From Nemopilema nomurai (taxonomy: Eukaryota; Cnidaria; Scyphozoa; Rhizostomeae; Rhizostomatidae): 64,000 nucleotides of DNA. The stretch lies in contig ML133420.1 of assembly GCA_003864495.1 (NCBI GenBank), forward strand, positions 4,116,340 through 4,180,339, given 5' to 3'. Positions 21,660 to 34,165 of this stretch are shown one piece after another (position 1 is the first letter of the stretch; each line of letters opens with the position of its first letter). Made by a program: the position numbers and the translations under genes. The notes under the pieces were generated by a model. That model was not told where the DNA came from and did not search any database. It saw only the letters and a list, made by a program, of their open reading frames with translations.

Positions 21660-24030
21660 TAAAATTGTTGGGAAAAATTAAAAGATTCAAGTTTTTCAAG
21701 TTTTGTTCTAAACATTTGTGAACCGGCGGCCTTTCGGTATATAAACAGCGCCAAATGTTGAATCATTGATGAGAATTTATTTGTTCATTTATCATTCAAC
21801 AACCTTAACTAATTTACAATGTTAAACTAGAAGCTAGTAGTTTTTAATTAAACTTATCAGAGTCTAGGCAACCAGAGGCACAGTATCATCCTTGTTTTTA
21901 TCAAGAACTGTTTAACAAGAGGCACTGAATAAGCCTTTTCATGGTTTCTAGCGCCATTATGAATTAGGTGAAAAAATTGCCATAATGGCGGCACGCCGCA
22001 AAAACAAAAATTTTGTTCCAAATTCAAAATTATTTAAAAATATCCGACTGGGTTTATTCGAAATGTAATTGCCATGCTATAAACTTAAAACTATATACTC
22101 GGGATAAATAACTTACAAACATCACCTCGTCAGCCTTTCTTTGCTATTTCCTCTGTTAATTACAGCGGCCTTAAAACGGTCTTAAATCAGTATCCCTCAC
22201 AAGGAAGCGTGAATATATTAATTTTGAAAATTTCTTTAAAAATTAATATACATATCTGGATCAACATTGCTCAAAACTATTTTCTTCTTTTCTCTCCTAT
22301 TATGTCATTGCAGTTCCGTTCAAACTGTTTCTTGACAACTGAATTACCATGAAGAAATCTAAAATAAAAAAAAATGATCATTAATAGAACATTGATACAA
22401 AATGATTAACATTTCATTATCAGAATCTAATTCAGGCTAAATGATTAGCTGCTTATTTCAAAATTAACAGTTTCTAGGGTTTTATTCTTATCACATGCTA
22501 ATATTTGAAAAATACCATACAATATCAAATACCATTGAACAAATAATCCTACCAGATTTTTATAGCTCGTTATAATTCAGATCATTACCACTACTATGAG
22601 TCCTGTTAATGGGAGAGGTCAAAGCAGAGCTGCAAAAAGTATCGGAAGCCTGCAATTAAAAAAATTGTTTCTTGAATTTTTCACAACAGATTGAAAGTTC
22701 ATAAAGTTTAATGTCCTCAGGTTGTAGAATGCATCAAATAAAGAAGTTACACATTGTTAAATCCTTTACATAATCTACTACTCATTTGTCAAATATTTCC
22801 TAAAAAGTTTTTCAAATATCAAGTTTGATTGTTAGGGCCCCCAATTTAAATTTATATCTATGTTTTTAAGGGTTCACTCAAATTCATCTTATTTTCAAAA
22901 ACTTTTAAATTTCATTAACTAAAGTTTCTGTCACTCAAGCTCCCCTTGGTTAACAAGAAAAATCCCCATTCACACATTTTGCTACTATGTTTGAGATGCT
23001 CCACATAAGGGTTGGATTGGACTTTCTTGCAGTTATTAAATAGGAGCCCCATCTTTGTTGCTTTTCCTTGAAGCCTTAGATACCTCAGTTAGTTGTCAGT
23101 CGCATACTGGGAAAGCCTAGTAGCCTTCAATTTATGGAGATCGGACTACCAAGTTCACTGGAGACCCAGTTAATTTATACTTGATAGACTCATAGCTAAT
23201 CACACAGTTGTTTCGTTTTTGTTTATTGTTTTGCATAGTCCACCTTTGCCAAAAATAAGAAAGATCCAACAACAACCAAATATTATATTTTATTAGAAAC
23301 TCTCTCTGGACTCAATAAATTAGAAGCCTTTCAGAATTTTTTTGCGTATTATCAGTAGAACGATTGTAAACAATACTTTTACCTGACAGAAAGTTTTTAT
23401 CCTGTTTCCCGGGTTCCCAGGAAGGAAAATATGCTTTGCAGTCCTAAGTCAAAGCCTCCAAAACATTTGGAAATCATATGTTCTAAAAAAGGTAACTGGT
23501 CACCTACTTGTATGTCTAAAAATATCCCATCTTTTCTTGTATAAGATAATTTTTTAAAAGTTTTAAAGTTTAGGATTTATGTGGTTTTGTAAATATAACT
23601 GATTTTGAGTAAAATAAACAGAAGCCTGCACCTTTCTACAATTCATTCAAAATTTTCATTTAATTTAAAATTCTATGCACTTGTAAACATTGAATATTTT
23701 ATCATTTGGAAATCAAAACAATAAGTTGAATAACAGCTTCAGTTTAACATTTGACATTTTCATCTTGATAAACAGCAGCTTGTCAAGTTAAGTAAAGCAG
23801 CCGCCTATCTGCACACTATCGCGGTAATTTATATTTCATATTCTAAAATTCCACTACACATAGTTTTAAAAAATGAAGCAACTTTATAACTCCTTTCACA
23901 AATCGAAATGAAAACAATGAAGGCAACGATAAGATAAATCGGGGTAATCGTGTATCGTTTTGGGGATTTATTTTCTCGTTCGCTTAAATGGAACTAAGTT
24001 TTTCAAAGAGGATGTAGATGAGACTTAAAA
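21660..24030. other. Intergenic, no gene recognised
   Basis: AT-rich. The first 200 bases are the 3' untranslated part of the preceding LINE and the repeat at 21795-21862. The rest shows no coding similarity that I recognise on either strand. Confidence 0.6.
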
Positions 24031-24264
24031 AAAATGACATTTCAAAACTTTTGTTTTGCTTTGCACAAAAGTCACAATTTTAAAGCTGTGAAGTCACAAT
24101 TGAATTTTAAAGCTGTGGGACAAGCTGCGTGGCGGCCAATTTTCAAAGTTAAAAACTTTATGTTGTTGTCATTAGACAATGAGGGGAGACCAACTCAAGC
24201 CAAACTGACCAATCTCCAGCTTGTGACGTTTGCGACATGGGTATTCCCCAGTGGCGAAGCTAGA

Positions 24265-24760
24265 GGTCATGCAGGTCATGCGAAGCATGACTAAAGATTT
24301 TCAAGACTATGATTTTTTTACGTACAATTATTAAGAATGAAATTTAAAAAAATAAAGATTTAACACTCTCGCATTGAATGTTATCGCAACTGGCTCCTCT
24401 ACGTAGTTTGATTTGACTCTGGAGGGCGCAAACATAGGGTTTCTATAGTCTTAATTCTAGTATAGTCAAGGGTTTCCAATTTAGTCATGCAAATATCACC
24501 GGGATCCCAATTTAGTCATGCATTTTCAAATGTGCATGACTAAAACCCTATGTTTAGTCGTGCCAAACAATGGAAAGACCCCTGAAAATCATGATGATTA
24601 TTACGTTTTAGTCATGCACTTTTGGAATGGCATGACCGTGGTCGCTTTCAACGTCACGCTCTCAATCCAACACAGTGATTTGATTGGCTAAAATTCTTGT
24701 ATTGCAAAACACAAACAATCTATGGTCATGCGAACATTTTAGAGCATGACTTCTCCATCG
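24265..24760. repeat. Cluster of GTCATGC / GCATGAC motifs
   Basis: The motif occurs about ten times in both orientations (for example near 24270, 24278, 24290, 24485, 24515, 24533, 24610, 24632, 24724 and 24743), often as TTTAGTCATGC. A further copy lies near the right end (about 26544). hAT transposases bind short repeated motifs near the ends, so this is the likely role. Confidence 0.7.
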
Positions 24761-25159
24761 CTGCGCCACTTTCGTAAATATCGACGTGATTTTGTGTGTT
24801 CATCAATATACTTACCTTTAAAATCACGTTTATTCTTGTTATTGGTTGACCATGGCTCAGTTTTGTGCACAGGAATTTATTGCTGATTGTGACACGGTGT
24901 CTCAATCGCTGATAAATCATTTTCTGCAAGAAGTGTGGCTGAGCAGAGGTTTATTATTCAACAAAATCGTCCGGTACCGAAGCTAACAACTTGGAGCAAG
25001 AGTAGAGTTACATCTTGAAATAACTAACATTCTGCAAAGTTCTGTTGCAGATAAATTCATCCAAAAGCCAAGGATATTGAATTTTTTTCAAATGAATAAT
25101 ATTTAATTGAAGTACAAAAATTTTTAGGCTAAATTTTAGGCTGTTGATTATTTTCCCTT

Positions 25160-25670
25160 TGCTGATCAGAGAACTACATTGACATACCTTGAGACATATA
25201 TAAGAACTGCCTTATTTTATTATAACTTGTTGCTGATCAAAGAATATCTTGAGACATATATAAGAGCTATCTTATTTTATTATAACTTGTTGCTGATCAA
25301 AGAATATCTTGAGACATATATAAGAGCTATCTTATTTTATTATAACTGATTGCTGATCAAAGAATATCTTGAGACATATATAAGAGCCATCCTATTTTAT
25401 TTAAACTAATTGCTGATCAAAGAAATATCTTGAGACAGAGATGAGAACTATCTTATTTTATTATAACTTTTTGCTGATCAAATAATTATCTTGAGACAGG
25501 GATGAGAACTATCTTGTTTTATTATAACTTGTTGCTGATCAAAGAAATATCTTGAGACATATATAAGAACTATTCTATTTTATAACTTGTTGCTGATCAA
25601 AGAAATATTTTGAGACAGGGATAAGAACAATCTTGTTTTATTGTTTAACTTACTACTGATCAAAGATACT
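25160..25670 (+). repeat. 60-bp tandem repeat, about 8 copies
   Basis: The unit begins TTGCTGATCAAAGAATATC, then TTGAGACATATATAAGAGC, then TATCTTATTTTATTATAAC. Copies 2-4 are nearly identical and the outer ones are more diverged. Lies inside the hAT-like element. Confidence 0.95.
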
Positions 25671-26578
25671 CCAAAAGCTCCCCATATGTATAATTTTGAC
25701 TGCCATTATTTGTTGTAAGCTATCTGAAATTCATTATTCATTGGAGTCATGAGGTGTCACATTTAGAGGAAGGCACATGATATTGCACATTAAGCATAGC
25801 TTATCCATATCTATGAACTACCTTTGGATGCTAGGTGGAAACTGGTTTCTGATTAAAACTTGTTGCTGATTAAAGAACCTTTTAGGTCTCCATGTTCAGA
25901 ATTTTTTGGTTTAATACATTTGTTAAAGTATGTTTCTGAAAACTTGCAGTTTTTTTTGCAGTACCGTTAAAACCTGTTATTTGGTTGTTTTCCCTAGTTC
26001 TTATTATTTTCAAGGAACTGGTGGGTTCCTTCTGCCTGAAACAGAAACTTGATCATAAGGCAAACCCTTGAAGTGGGGCTTGAGCTTAACTCAATATATG
26101 ATTTTGGAAACTAATTTGCCTTGGCAATTATTTACAAATAACTTTATTGATAAGATTTAATATACACATAATTTATTGATAAATAGTTCATCTTTTTTGT
26201 TAATACTTTTATATTCACAAATTTGCAGAACTTTAGACATTTATTTGTAACTGATGAAGGCCTAAAATTGAACGATGTTGATGTCTTCCTAACAATTGCA
26301 ATTTTCAAAAATCAACCTTTAAACCTCCAAATTTGTTAAAACTTCCTCTCCATAACGTTGGTATCAAAATATGTTCCAGATAAGATTGCAACTTAGAACT
26401 GTGTAGTTGTTAGAATGTTTACAATAATTTTTTATTATATTTGGGGGTATTTTTAACATAAAATAGCATAATTTCACAAGGGTTCCACCGGGGAGGGGGA
26501 TTGCAACGCCCCCCAGCCCCCAACCGGTTTTTCTGTGCAATTTGCATGACTTACTCCAAAGACCCAGCTTCGCCACTG

Positions 26579-27498
26579 GTATTCCCTGGAATCAAGTTTC
26601 CCTGGAACCAATGAGAGAAGACCTAGTAAAACTTCAGTACTGCTGTCCGCCTTCATGGATTGAAAGACAGTGGAAAAAAGGAAGAACTTGTAGCAAGAGC
26701 CTAATGTGCAGGTTGTGCAAACTGCAGAAGTTGAACCTGTTCTTGGGAAACAATATAGCAGCAAACTTAACATTTTTGTTTCGGACAATCTTAGAAATCT
26801 TGTTATTCCAGATCCCTTGAAGCTAGACGAGGGGTGGATTTGTGGAAAAGAAGGGGCGTGAAGATTTGCCAACCACACTGTACCCTGCTATATTCCACTT
26901 CTTGGCTATTCATCCAAGTGAGCTTTCAAGCAAGGATTTATCGGACTATAAAACGTCAAAAGGTTACAACTACTATGAAGAAGGATGGTTAAAGCAACTC
27001 AGCTTCCATAATATTTATGATGATAGCCCACTTTGTTTACTAAAAACAACATGTAGACCCTCACAAAAGCTTTCTGATGTGCCACATAAGTTGTGGGTTT
27101 ATCTTGAGAAAGTTACAGGGCGCATTATGGCTGCACATTGCTCATGCATGGCTGGAATAGGTCAAACATGTAACCATGTAGCAGCTGCATTATTCAGGAT
27201 TGAGGCAGGTGTAAGAATGGGACTTTCCAACCAAGCATCCACTTCAAAATCCTGTGAGTGGCTTCCAAATACCAAAGGTGTGAAACCTGTGAAGGTCAAA
27301 GACTTGAAGCTTGTTCGAGGACATTTTGGCAGAAGGGGGCAAACTTTGAAGAAACTAAATTCATCTCCAAAGAAAACTTATCAGCCAATAATTAACTTTG
27401 AAAGTTCCCTGACACTGTCTGATGTTGCAACAGCCTTGAGATCTGTCTGTGAGGAAAAAGACTCAATCATTCTCACTTCTGAGCTTAAAGAAGATTGA
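26579..27498 (+). CDS. SWIM zinc-finger protein fragment
   Basis: The reading 26842-27498 gives 218 residues. It contains AAHCSCMAGIGQTCNHVAA, a C-x-C-xn-C-x-H SWIM finger, preceded by LPHKLWVYLEKVTG-like beta-strand sequence and followed by a basic tail. SWIM fingers bind DNA or proteins. In cnidarian genomes this domain often precedes a YqaJ-like nuclease domain, but the frame stops at 27498 before any such domain. The segment 26579-26820 before it (NQVSLEPMREDLV) may be part of the same gene in another frame. The hAT-like element ends exactly at 26578, so the 5' part would lie left of 24249. I cannot tell whether this is a host gene or an element gene. Confidence 0.55.
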
Positions 27499-27507
27499 AT
27501 GATCCAG

Positions 27508-27527
27508 TGAGAACTCCGGAGTTCTCA
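27508..27527. repeat. 20-bp perfect palindrome
   Basis: TGAGAACTCCGGAGTTCTCA directly follows the stop codon of the SWIM reading and is followed by a second palindrome ATCGCGAT. GTGAGAAC recurs at about 27964. It might mark an insertion end, but I found no matching partner. Confidence 0.8.
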
Positions 27528-28479
27528 TCGCGATATTGGCTTTACTTTTTCAATGGAATAGTAACAACACTGTTTCTCACATCCTACGTCAGATTTTCTC
27601 ACCAGAAACAAAAGAAGACCAAATTTGATTGTTCTTTTCGACTCGCGCACGAAAATAATTTATTTTCGAGTTCTCACCAATTCATTGGTTTAAAACCAAA
27701 ATTCTGCACTTTCATTGGCTGGCAAAACATCCTCTAAATTTATTCCAGAGGTGAAACAATGGCCGGGAACAAGGAGAATTCAAATCTCTATTAAATTGTA
27801 TGAATCATGCTCCTCCGCATTGATTGAGTCTATGTAACCTTACGATGACTCTGTTTGCAACTCTGAGACAAACAAGGAAGTCAATATTGATCTTGGGAGT
27901 TAATCTGAATATTTTAAATCTGTTTTTCGCAATTTCATATTGGAGAAAAATGACGTTTTCATGTGAGAACACCTGAATCTGCCCCTGTCCAGAACCATAT
28001 TATTAACACTATACTCAAAAATATATGGAACACCAGTATGTACCAGTATGTATATATGTACCAGTCTGCCTAGTATTTAAAAAAAGTAAATATATGCTTC
28101 CATAAACATAAAATTAGCAAATACTGTCTGCTTTATCTGACAAAGCATATTTGACCAGTGTCAAGAAACGTTTTTGCTGCCTAGACACATCTAATCATGA
28201 CATTTTGAAAAAAGTTCATAAAACCTTCATGAGAGACAAAACCAGAAAAAAATTACAGGATTGAAACTATTAAATATTCTAATTCTACAATTTTACAGCA
28301 AAGTCTCAAAAGTAGTAATATCAAATATAAAGGACCACTAAAAGTAATGTTCAAAGCTTTTATTTTGCCTTGTTAGTCTGAAATTAAAGAAATTAAAGGT
28401 TTTAATTTACAGTCAACTTCCTTATTTGAGAAATAAGAAAGACTCTTGAAAAAATTTCAAAAACTGTCAGCTGTTCTGG

Positions 28480-29830
28480 AGTTTCTGACTGGATTCAGCC
28501 CTGAATTAATCACCTGCATTGGAGTGCAGTCACAACAACAGATGGTGATGGAGCCTTGATATGGGCAAAGTTCAAATCCTTTTTATCGCATATGATAATC
28601 TTGATGAAGAGCTTTTCAACCAATGTGTACATTCTGTGGATCTAAGTGACAGCAAACGGCTTAATATTGGTATTGCAGTCATTTATTTTTTTTAAATATT
28701 TGGGGTATCCATTTCCAGTATATCTATCCTACCCACCTTCCCCCGTCCCCTCCATCAATTATATTTCCAGTTTTTTATTGGCAGCATTGCATTGTGTATT
28801 TATTTTGCTAACAACATTTTATTTTATTTTATTGCACTTACTGATCCTTCCCCATCTATGTTCCCTGCTTCTGAATATGCCTTCTTTTCTAATCTTCTTA
28901 TTGAATTTGACTGATAAAAAACTAATCTTGTTTCTTCTTCATTTAGGAATCTCTAGCATATAAAAAATTGAAAGCTGCACTGCATTGACAAACACAAGAT
29001 TGATGAATGGAATCAAACAGGCACCACCTCTCACACAAACTAGTTGCATAGAGGGATTCCGCTCAGTCCTGAACCATTTTGCACCAAAACTGCTAGGGCT
29101 CTCTTACACTGGAATGAAATGCAGGTGATTATCTTATCTTGTGACTGTTTAACCTCAAAATCATTTCAAACAATGTTTCTTGACTGTGCCCTTGAAAATT
29201 TTCTAATTATTTGATTGCATTGAAATAATATTTAAATTTTATATTTCCAGGCACCCACTGGCAGTACTGCATTTCAATGAAAATCTGCACATGCAAGTAA
29301 AAACAAAAATGATGGATCTGGCAAATATGCTGTGTCTTATACAAAATTAAAAGATGGTCAAGCTTCTGTCAGAGAAATTAGAATTCCTTCAAAATTTGGT
29401 GAGCATTTTTAAAAGAAATCAAAATACTCAATAACATCAGAAGCAAGTTATAGTTGGTTAGACTGAAAATAAATAATTTTGAATTTGAATCAAATCTTTT
29501 TTACATGAATTTCAGGCTATGTCTGTTGTATATATGACAAAATGGTTGATGCCATTAACAAAAATTTCCTCTTGGAGGAACAGCTGAAGCTGCAGGGAGA
29601 GGCACCTAGCCCGATGAACACCATGCTGGCAAAAAAAATCATCTTGAGGCAATCAGGAAAAAATAAACAAGGAAAAACATGACAATAGAAAGCGTTCCTG
29701 CATATTGTCTGTTCAAAGAATTGGCATTCAGGCAAAAAAGATAGCTCCACATTGCACAAGTTGTGGAAAACCCATGAAAGGCCACATTTCATGGCACAAG
29801 ACCCTATTCAGCAGTATGACCAGATGGTTA
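28480..29830 (+). pseudogene. Kolobok transposase remnant, C-terminal half
   Basis: Decayed exons match Kolobok-1 in order. The sequence at 28570-28640 reads YDNLDEELFNQCVHS. TQTSCIEGFRSVLNHFAPK lies near 29030-29095, matching the catalytic Glu region TSCLEGYHSLLNHWHPK. VLHFNENLH lies near 29260 and YVCCIYDKMVDAINKN near 29520. The zinc knuckle CTSCGKPMKGH is near 29760. The GDGRFDS and SDRHTG parts are missing, as are the THAP domain and the inverted repeats. It is an older copy than Kolobok-1 or -2. Confidence 0.7.
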
Positions 29831-29849
29831 AAGAACATTTAACGTTTTA

Positions 29850-30640
29850 GTTCAGTTTTTCTTTCTATGAATATTGTAGGACTAGTTGCTTGGGGTTTAA
29901 TTTATGATCGTTTCCTGAATGTGAAACCTGTTACAATGTACTTGTAACCACTCTTTTTTCAAGAAAGTCATAGGTGTAGACAACTGAAAAAATTGCAGGG
30001 CAAAAAAATGAACAAAACTACTGAAAAATTTCAAATAAGGAGAATTACTTATGCTATATTAGCTTTCAAATTCTTCAAAAAATTAATTTTCAAATGACTG
30101 TAATCAATGTTAATAGAAAATATTATTTCTAAAGAGTTACAATAAATAAAAAACAAAATCCTTATTATTTCTTGTCAATCTGCTGATAGATCTTCGAATC
30201 CTGTGTATTCCTCGTCTGCGTTAAATGCATTTTTTATGGAAAAATGCGCACAAGCTGCAGAGGTGTTCTTTTGCTCCCAATTACCCCCATGCACAAGTCA
30301 CATAAATTCACGATATGCCACAGCTCATAGAAAGCTAGAAAACGAATAAATTCAAACCTTTTATTTATATTTAATGTGCTAAAAGAAAAGCTTTGGAAAA
30401 ATATATCAATTAGGATATATAATAATAATATATATATAATATAGTCTACTAAAATAAATAGACTATTGTGACACAACTCTGAGTTTCATGTGTAAACAAT
30501 CACCAGGTGTCTAAAAGAACACAAATTAACGGCAAGCAAGATATAACGGTGAAAACGAATAATCGAACACAAAGTTAATCAATCGTAACAACTACATTCT
30601 AAGATCTAAAATTACTAATCAAAAGTTTGTTCTGGTGTCT
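29850..30640. other. AT-rich intergenic, no gene recognised
   Basis: Contains an alternating AT tract (about 30418-30440). No coding similarity seen. Confidence 0.6.
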
Positions 30641-31430
30641 ACATTGGCTTATAAATTCTGTTCTATTATTAAGTATTTTATTGTCCTCTAAAGATTGAAT
30701 TATATAAAAAATTCTGTCAGGCATAATTTACAAAAGTTGCTTCTAGCTGTGCTCTTCATTTTCTTGACAATTCTCTATTTAATGGTTGGTATCTTTCCTT
30801 GTTCCTTCAATTTCCAAATATATTTTGAAAGTTCAGTACTCTTTTTATGTCTTTCGTGTTTAAAATCTTTGTTATGGTTGGCATATCATAGTTTGAATGT
30901 ACCTTCGGTGAGGCCAATATATTTTTTCATTTCATCATCTTTATTGTTGCTAACTGTTGCTTCATATATGAGGTTGGGTTAAACATTCATTTCCTAATGG
31001 ACATCGTCTTTGTTTTTGCAGTTACATTCATGTTCTTCCTTGCATTTTGTGTTTAAAACAGATTTGTTGTGTGAGGATATTATGGAGCCTATATTTTTCA
31101 TACAGCTGTAACTAACTTTGATTGCGTTTTTGTTAAAAATTTTAGCCAGTTTTTCATCATCAGCGAAATGTTTCTTTACAAGCTTCAAGAAGATTTTGCC
31201 CACGTTGGTTTTAACTTTTCTCGAGTAGGGTGGATGAAACCAAATAATTTTCCGTTTGCGTTTCTTTTTATCTTCCTTTTTCTCTTTCTCGGTGTCTTTG
31301 GGGACGTATTTCAAATTGTCGTTAAATCCACTTTTTCTAAGAGCTTCTTCATATATGGTCATTTCTCTTCTATAAATTTCTTTGGTTGATGATAATTCTG
31401 ATATCCGTTTGTTGGTGCCTTTAGGTCAGG
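30640..31430 (-). pseudogene. Penelope-like RT C terminus and GIY-YIG nuclease
   Basis: Reads SINKRIS-like (TNKRISELSSTKEIY), then IIWFHPPYSRKVKTNVGK and KVSYSCMKN, the conserved tail of Penelope-like RTs. After a CNCK cysteine cluster and a stop (near 30982) comes VYEATV-like sequence, then YIGLTEGTFK, NHNKDFKH and TELSKYIW, which is the GIY-YIG endonuclease. Stops interrupt it, for example just after GTFKL near 30890. Confidence 0.82.
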
Positions 31431-31436
31431 GGTCGG

Positions 31437-34165
31437 CAACCTTTATAAACCAGGGGGCCAAAATTAGACTTTGAAATGCATAAGAGGGCCGCAACTCAAA
31501 TTACAGTATAATTTTAATATATACTCATTTACTTAAGCTATGCTTTAACTTGAAGCAGTACATTTTTTTTTAAATGATCAGTAAATTTATGTTCAGGCTT
31601 ATTGTTGTTAAATGTTTTGGAAAACTGAGGCTGGATTGTTCTCATTTTGTTCTTAAATTTATGGAGTATAAGCAGTGCGATTGCCAGCTTAAGTGTTAAA
31701 GCCTCATTTGCCAACAAAGTGCGTAAGAAAACCTTTATTTGCCACCATGGTTGATTTTTCAGAGAAAAAGCACCAACACATGGCTAAAATTCTCGTTTTT
31801 GAGATAAAACGTTGTTCAAAATTGCATTTCGCAGTAGCTCAGCTTCAGGTTGTTCTTAATTTGTTTTTAAATTTTGACTTATGGCTCGTGTTCTCACAAA
31901 ACTGTTCTTTTAAAACAGAGTGTGCGTAATCAAAAACATAGATACAAAATACATGTTCACTGTTCGGTATGAAGCTAATGCGCAACTTGGTGCTGCATGT
32001 CCTTGGCCAACTTCTCAATATTTGGCAGAATCGTTGATGTTGAAAGACGCATGTTGCCTTTAAGGTGCTGATCAGTGATTCGAGATCGCAGACGACTCTT
32101 CGCATATTTCATCTTTGAGAAAAGACTTTTGCAAAGATAATTACTGCCAAACATACAACACATCTTCTTGGCATGTTGCACCAGACCTGGATATGAACCA
32201 TCATCCTTGACATACTGTTGATAAAACTGGATGATATCAGTTTCTTTGAATTTTCGTTTCAATTGACTGGGGCAGCTTCAACTTCGACTTCAAATGGTGA
32301 TGCAAACAGCTTGAAGTTTTCGCCTTGACACTGCATATCTTTGAATCGGTCGTTCAACTGCATGCGAAGGTCACCAATGAAAGATACATACATCGACACA
32401 TCAACAGGTTGCTGTTCCTGCAAAGTGGGAAAATGAGCCAAGTTTCCTTGATCCAACTGAGTATTCCAAGGCCTAGCATACGTTGGAACGTCACCACATG
32501 CTCATACATAACATTAACAAATTGACCACGGCCTTGAAGCTTCTTGTTTAGCTTGTTCAAGTGACCAGTAATGTCAATGAGGAACGCTAACCTAGACAAG
32601 AAGCTAGGATCACTGAATTCGGTTGCTATCATATTCCTGGCCATCATGAAATCGCAAATCTCTTTCCGAAGCTGGTAGACTCGTTGAAGCATTGCACCTC
32701 GACTTAGCCATCTTACCTCAGAAAAGTACAACAAGTCGCCATAATCAGATTCAACTTCCTGCAGTAATTCCTGAAACTGACGATGATTGAGGCCTCTTGA
32801 TAGTATGAAGTTCACTGTCTTCACTACAACTTGCATAACCTAAAAAATATGAATTTAATTTGTACAAAAAATGTATGACTTGGTAGGCATTTTCTTCAAG
32901 TTATCACCGGACCGTAATAGACTGAAAACTGCAAATCTGCTCAATTTTTAATTGAAACTTTACCTGTCTCAGTGATGCAGACTTAATGCTTGCTGGTGAA
33001 TTATACAATGAAACTTCACAAGTTCAGTTTGGATGCCATGTTCCTTCATATGCTTTTCAATTAGAGCAACCACGCCTTTCTTTTTCCCCACCATTTGAAG
33101 GTGCACCGTCAGTTGTAACACTCACTAATTTATCAAATTGCAAGTCCATGTCTTTGCAACATAGCTTCACTGCTTGAAAAATATCTTCGCCAGTAGTGGT
33201 GTCCTTCATTGGAAACAAGCGAGCAAAATCCTCCACAATTTCAAATTCCGAATTCACACCTTGAATAAATATGGCCAGTTGTGCAGTATCTTTCACATCT
33301 GTGCTCTCATCCAAAGCAATGGAATAATATTCAAATTTTCCGCAAAAATTTTTCAGAGAATTTTTCACATTTGAAGACAAAGCTTCTACCCTCCGTGTTA
33401 CTGTTCTTGCAGAAAAAGAAATGTCAGAAAACAGTTGTTTCTTTTCCGGGCACACAGATGTCAACAACAGCCATCAAGCAATCTTTCACAAACTCTCCAT
33501 CACTGAAAGGCTTCATGCGTTTACCAATAAGTTCACTCACAGCAAAACTAGCCCGGGTGTTGCTTTCCTTTTCCCCTGCCCATTATGTGAATGCTGATTG
33601 GCTCTTTTCTAGGTTCTTTTGAAGTTCATTAATTTTATCTTTACGAAGCTGTCCTTTGACTTTTGAGTAAGCCTCGTGTTTCGTTTCAAAGTGCCGTTTG
33701 ACATTAAATTCTTTCAAAACAGCAACTGTGTCATTACAGATCAGACACAGGCAAACTGGTCTTCCAGCACGCAGCTGACTAACTAAGAAATAATCCTCCG
33801 TCCATCGTTGGTTGAAACAGCGATGCTCATCTTCAATTCGTCTACTTTTAGCAGGCATGGTAACACAAAGATGAATGGGATGAACAGGTACAATGAACAT
33901 CGACTGTCTTGAGCTTAAATTAAAGGCACTGAGTCACGATAAAAGGAGAGGGTATACTCAAACGTCATGATATTCGTGCTGCAATACTATTGGGTTGACC
34001 TGGAACTGATCATATGAGCTCAATATTTTACTGATTAAGAAAACAGTTTCCATCAATAGCAAGTTGTCAACAACGAATGCCGATTCACATGAAACTGCAG
34101 CAATCACACTGAAACTCAATACTCAATGGCCCCAAATAGAGAAAACCTACAGGATGTACCTAGCT
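31437..34165 (-). mobile_element. hAT transposon, GTF2IRD2/ZBED-like, degenerate
   Basis: The left end starts CAGGGGTCGGCAACC, a terminus typical of this hAT group, at 31437. The right end is placed near 34165, where Penelope-like coding resumes. A clear inverted copy and an 8-bp duplication were not found there, so the right end is decayed or truncated. The coding sequence is on the minus strand. Confidence 0.75.
31975..33858 (-). pseudogene. hAT transposase, GTF2IRD2-like, frameshifted
   Basis: From the 5' end: a BED/zf-like N terminus starting at 33858 (MPAKSRRIEDEHRCFN, CLICNDT, HFETKH); GEFVKDCLMAV; then after a frameshift near 33450 CPEKKQLFSD and the hAT catalytic region ALDESTD and TTDGAPS; another shift near 33090 and CIIHQQALSL; a possible short intron near 32840-32960; VRWLSRGAMLQRV; LAFLIDITGHLN; and the C-terminal dimerisation region GSNYLCKSLFSKMKYAKSRLRSR (about 32130). 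This matches the transposase from which vertebrate GTF2IRD2 and related genes derive. Several frameshifts make it inactive. Confidence 0.85.

Larger units (their letters stand above)
24249..26578. mobile_element. Non-autonomous hAT-like element, 2.3 kb
   Basis: Ends CAGTGGCGAAGCT and its exact inverse (13 bp), flanked by an 8-bp direct repeat GTATTCCC at 24241-24248 and 26579-26586. The CAGTG terminus and 8-bp duplication are hAT features. No transposase reading is present inside. Near the left end there are many copies of GTCATGC or its inverse, probably subterminal binding sites. The middle carries an array of 60-bp repeats. Confidence 0.88.

Noticed and set aside
25160..25670. Regular repeats that look like a CRISPR array
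   Set aside because: The 60-bp units are contiguous with no unique spacers, in a eukaryotic hAT element.
28646..28963. Hydrophobic 105-codon open frame as a membrane protein
   Set aside because: It lies in an intron-like T-rich stretch between decayed Kolobok exons, so the hydrophobicity reflects base composition.
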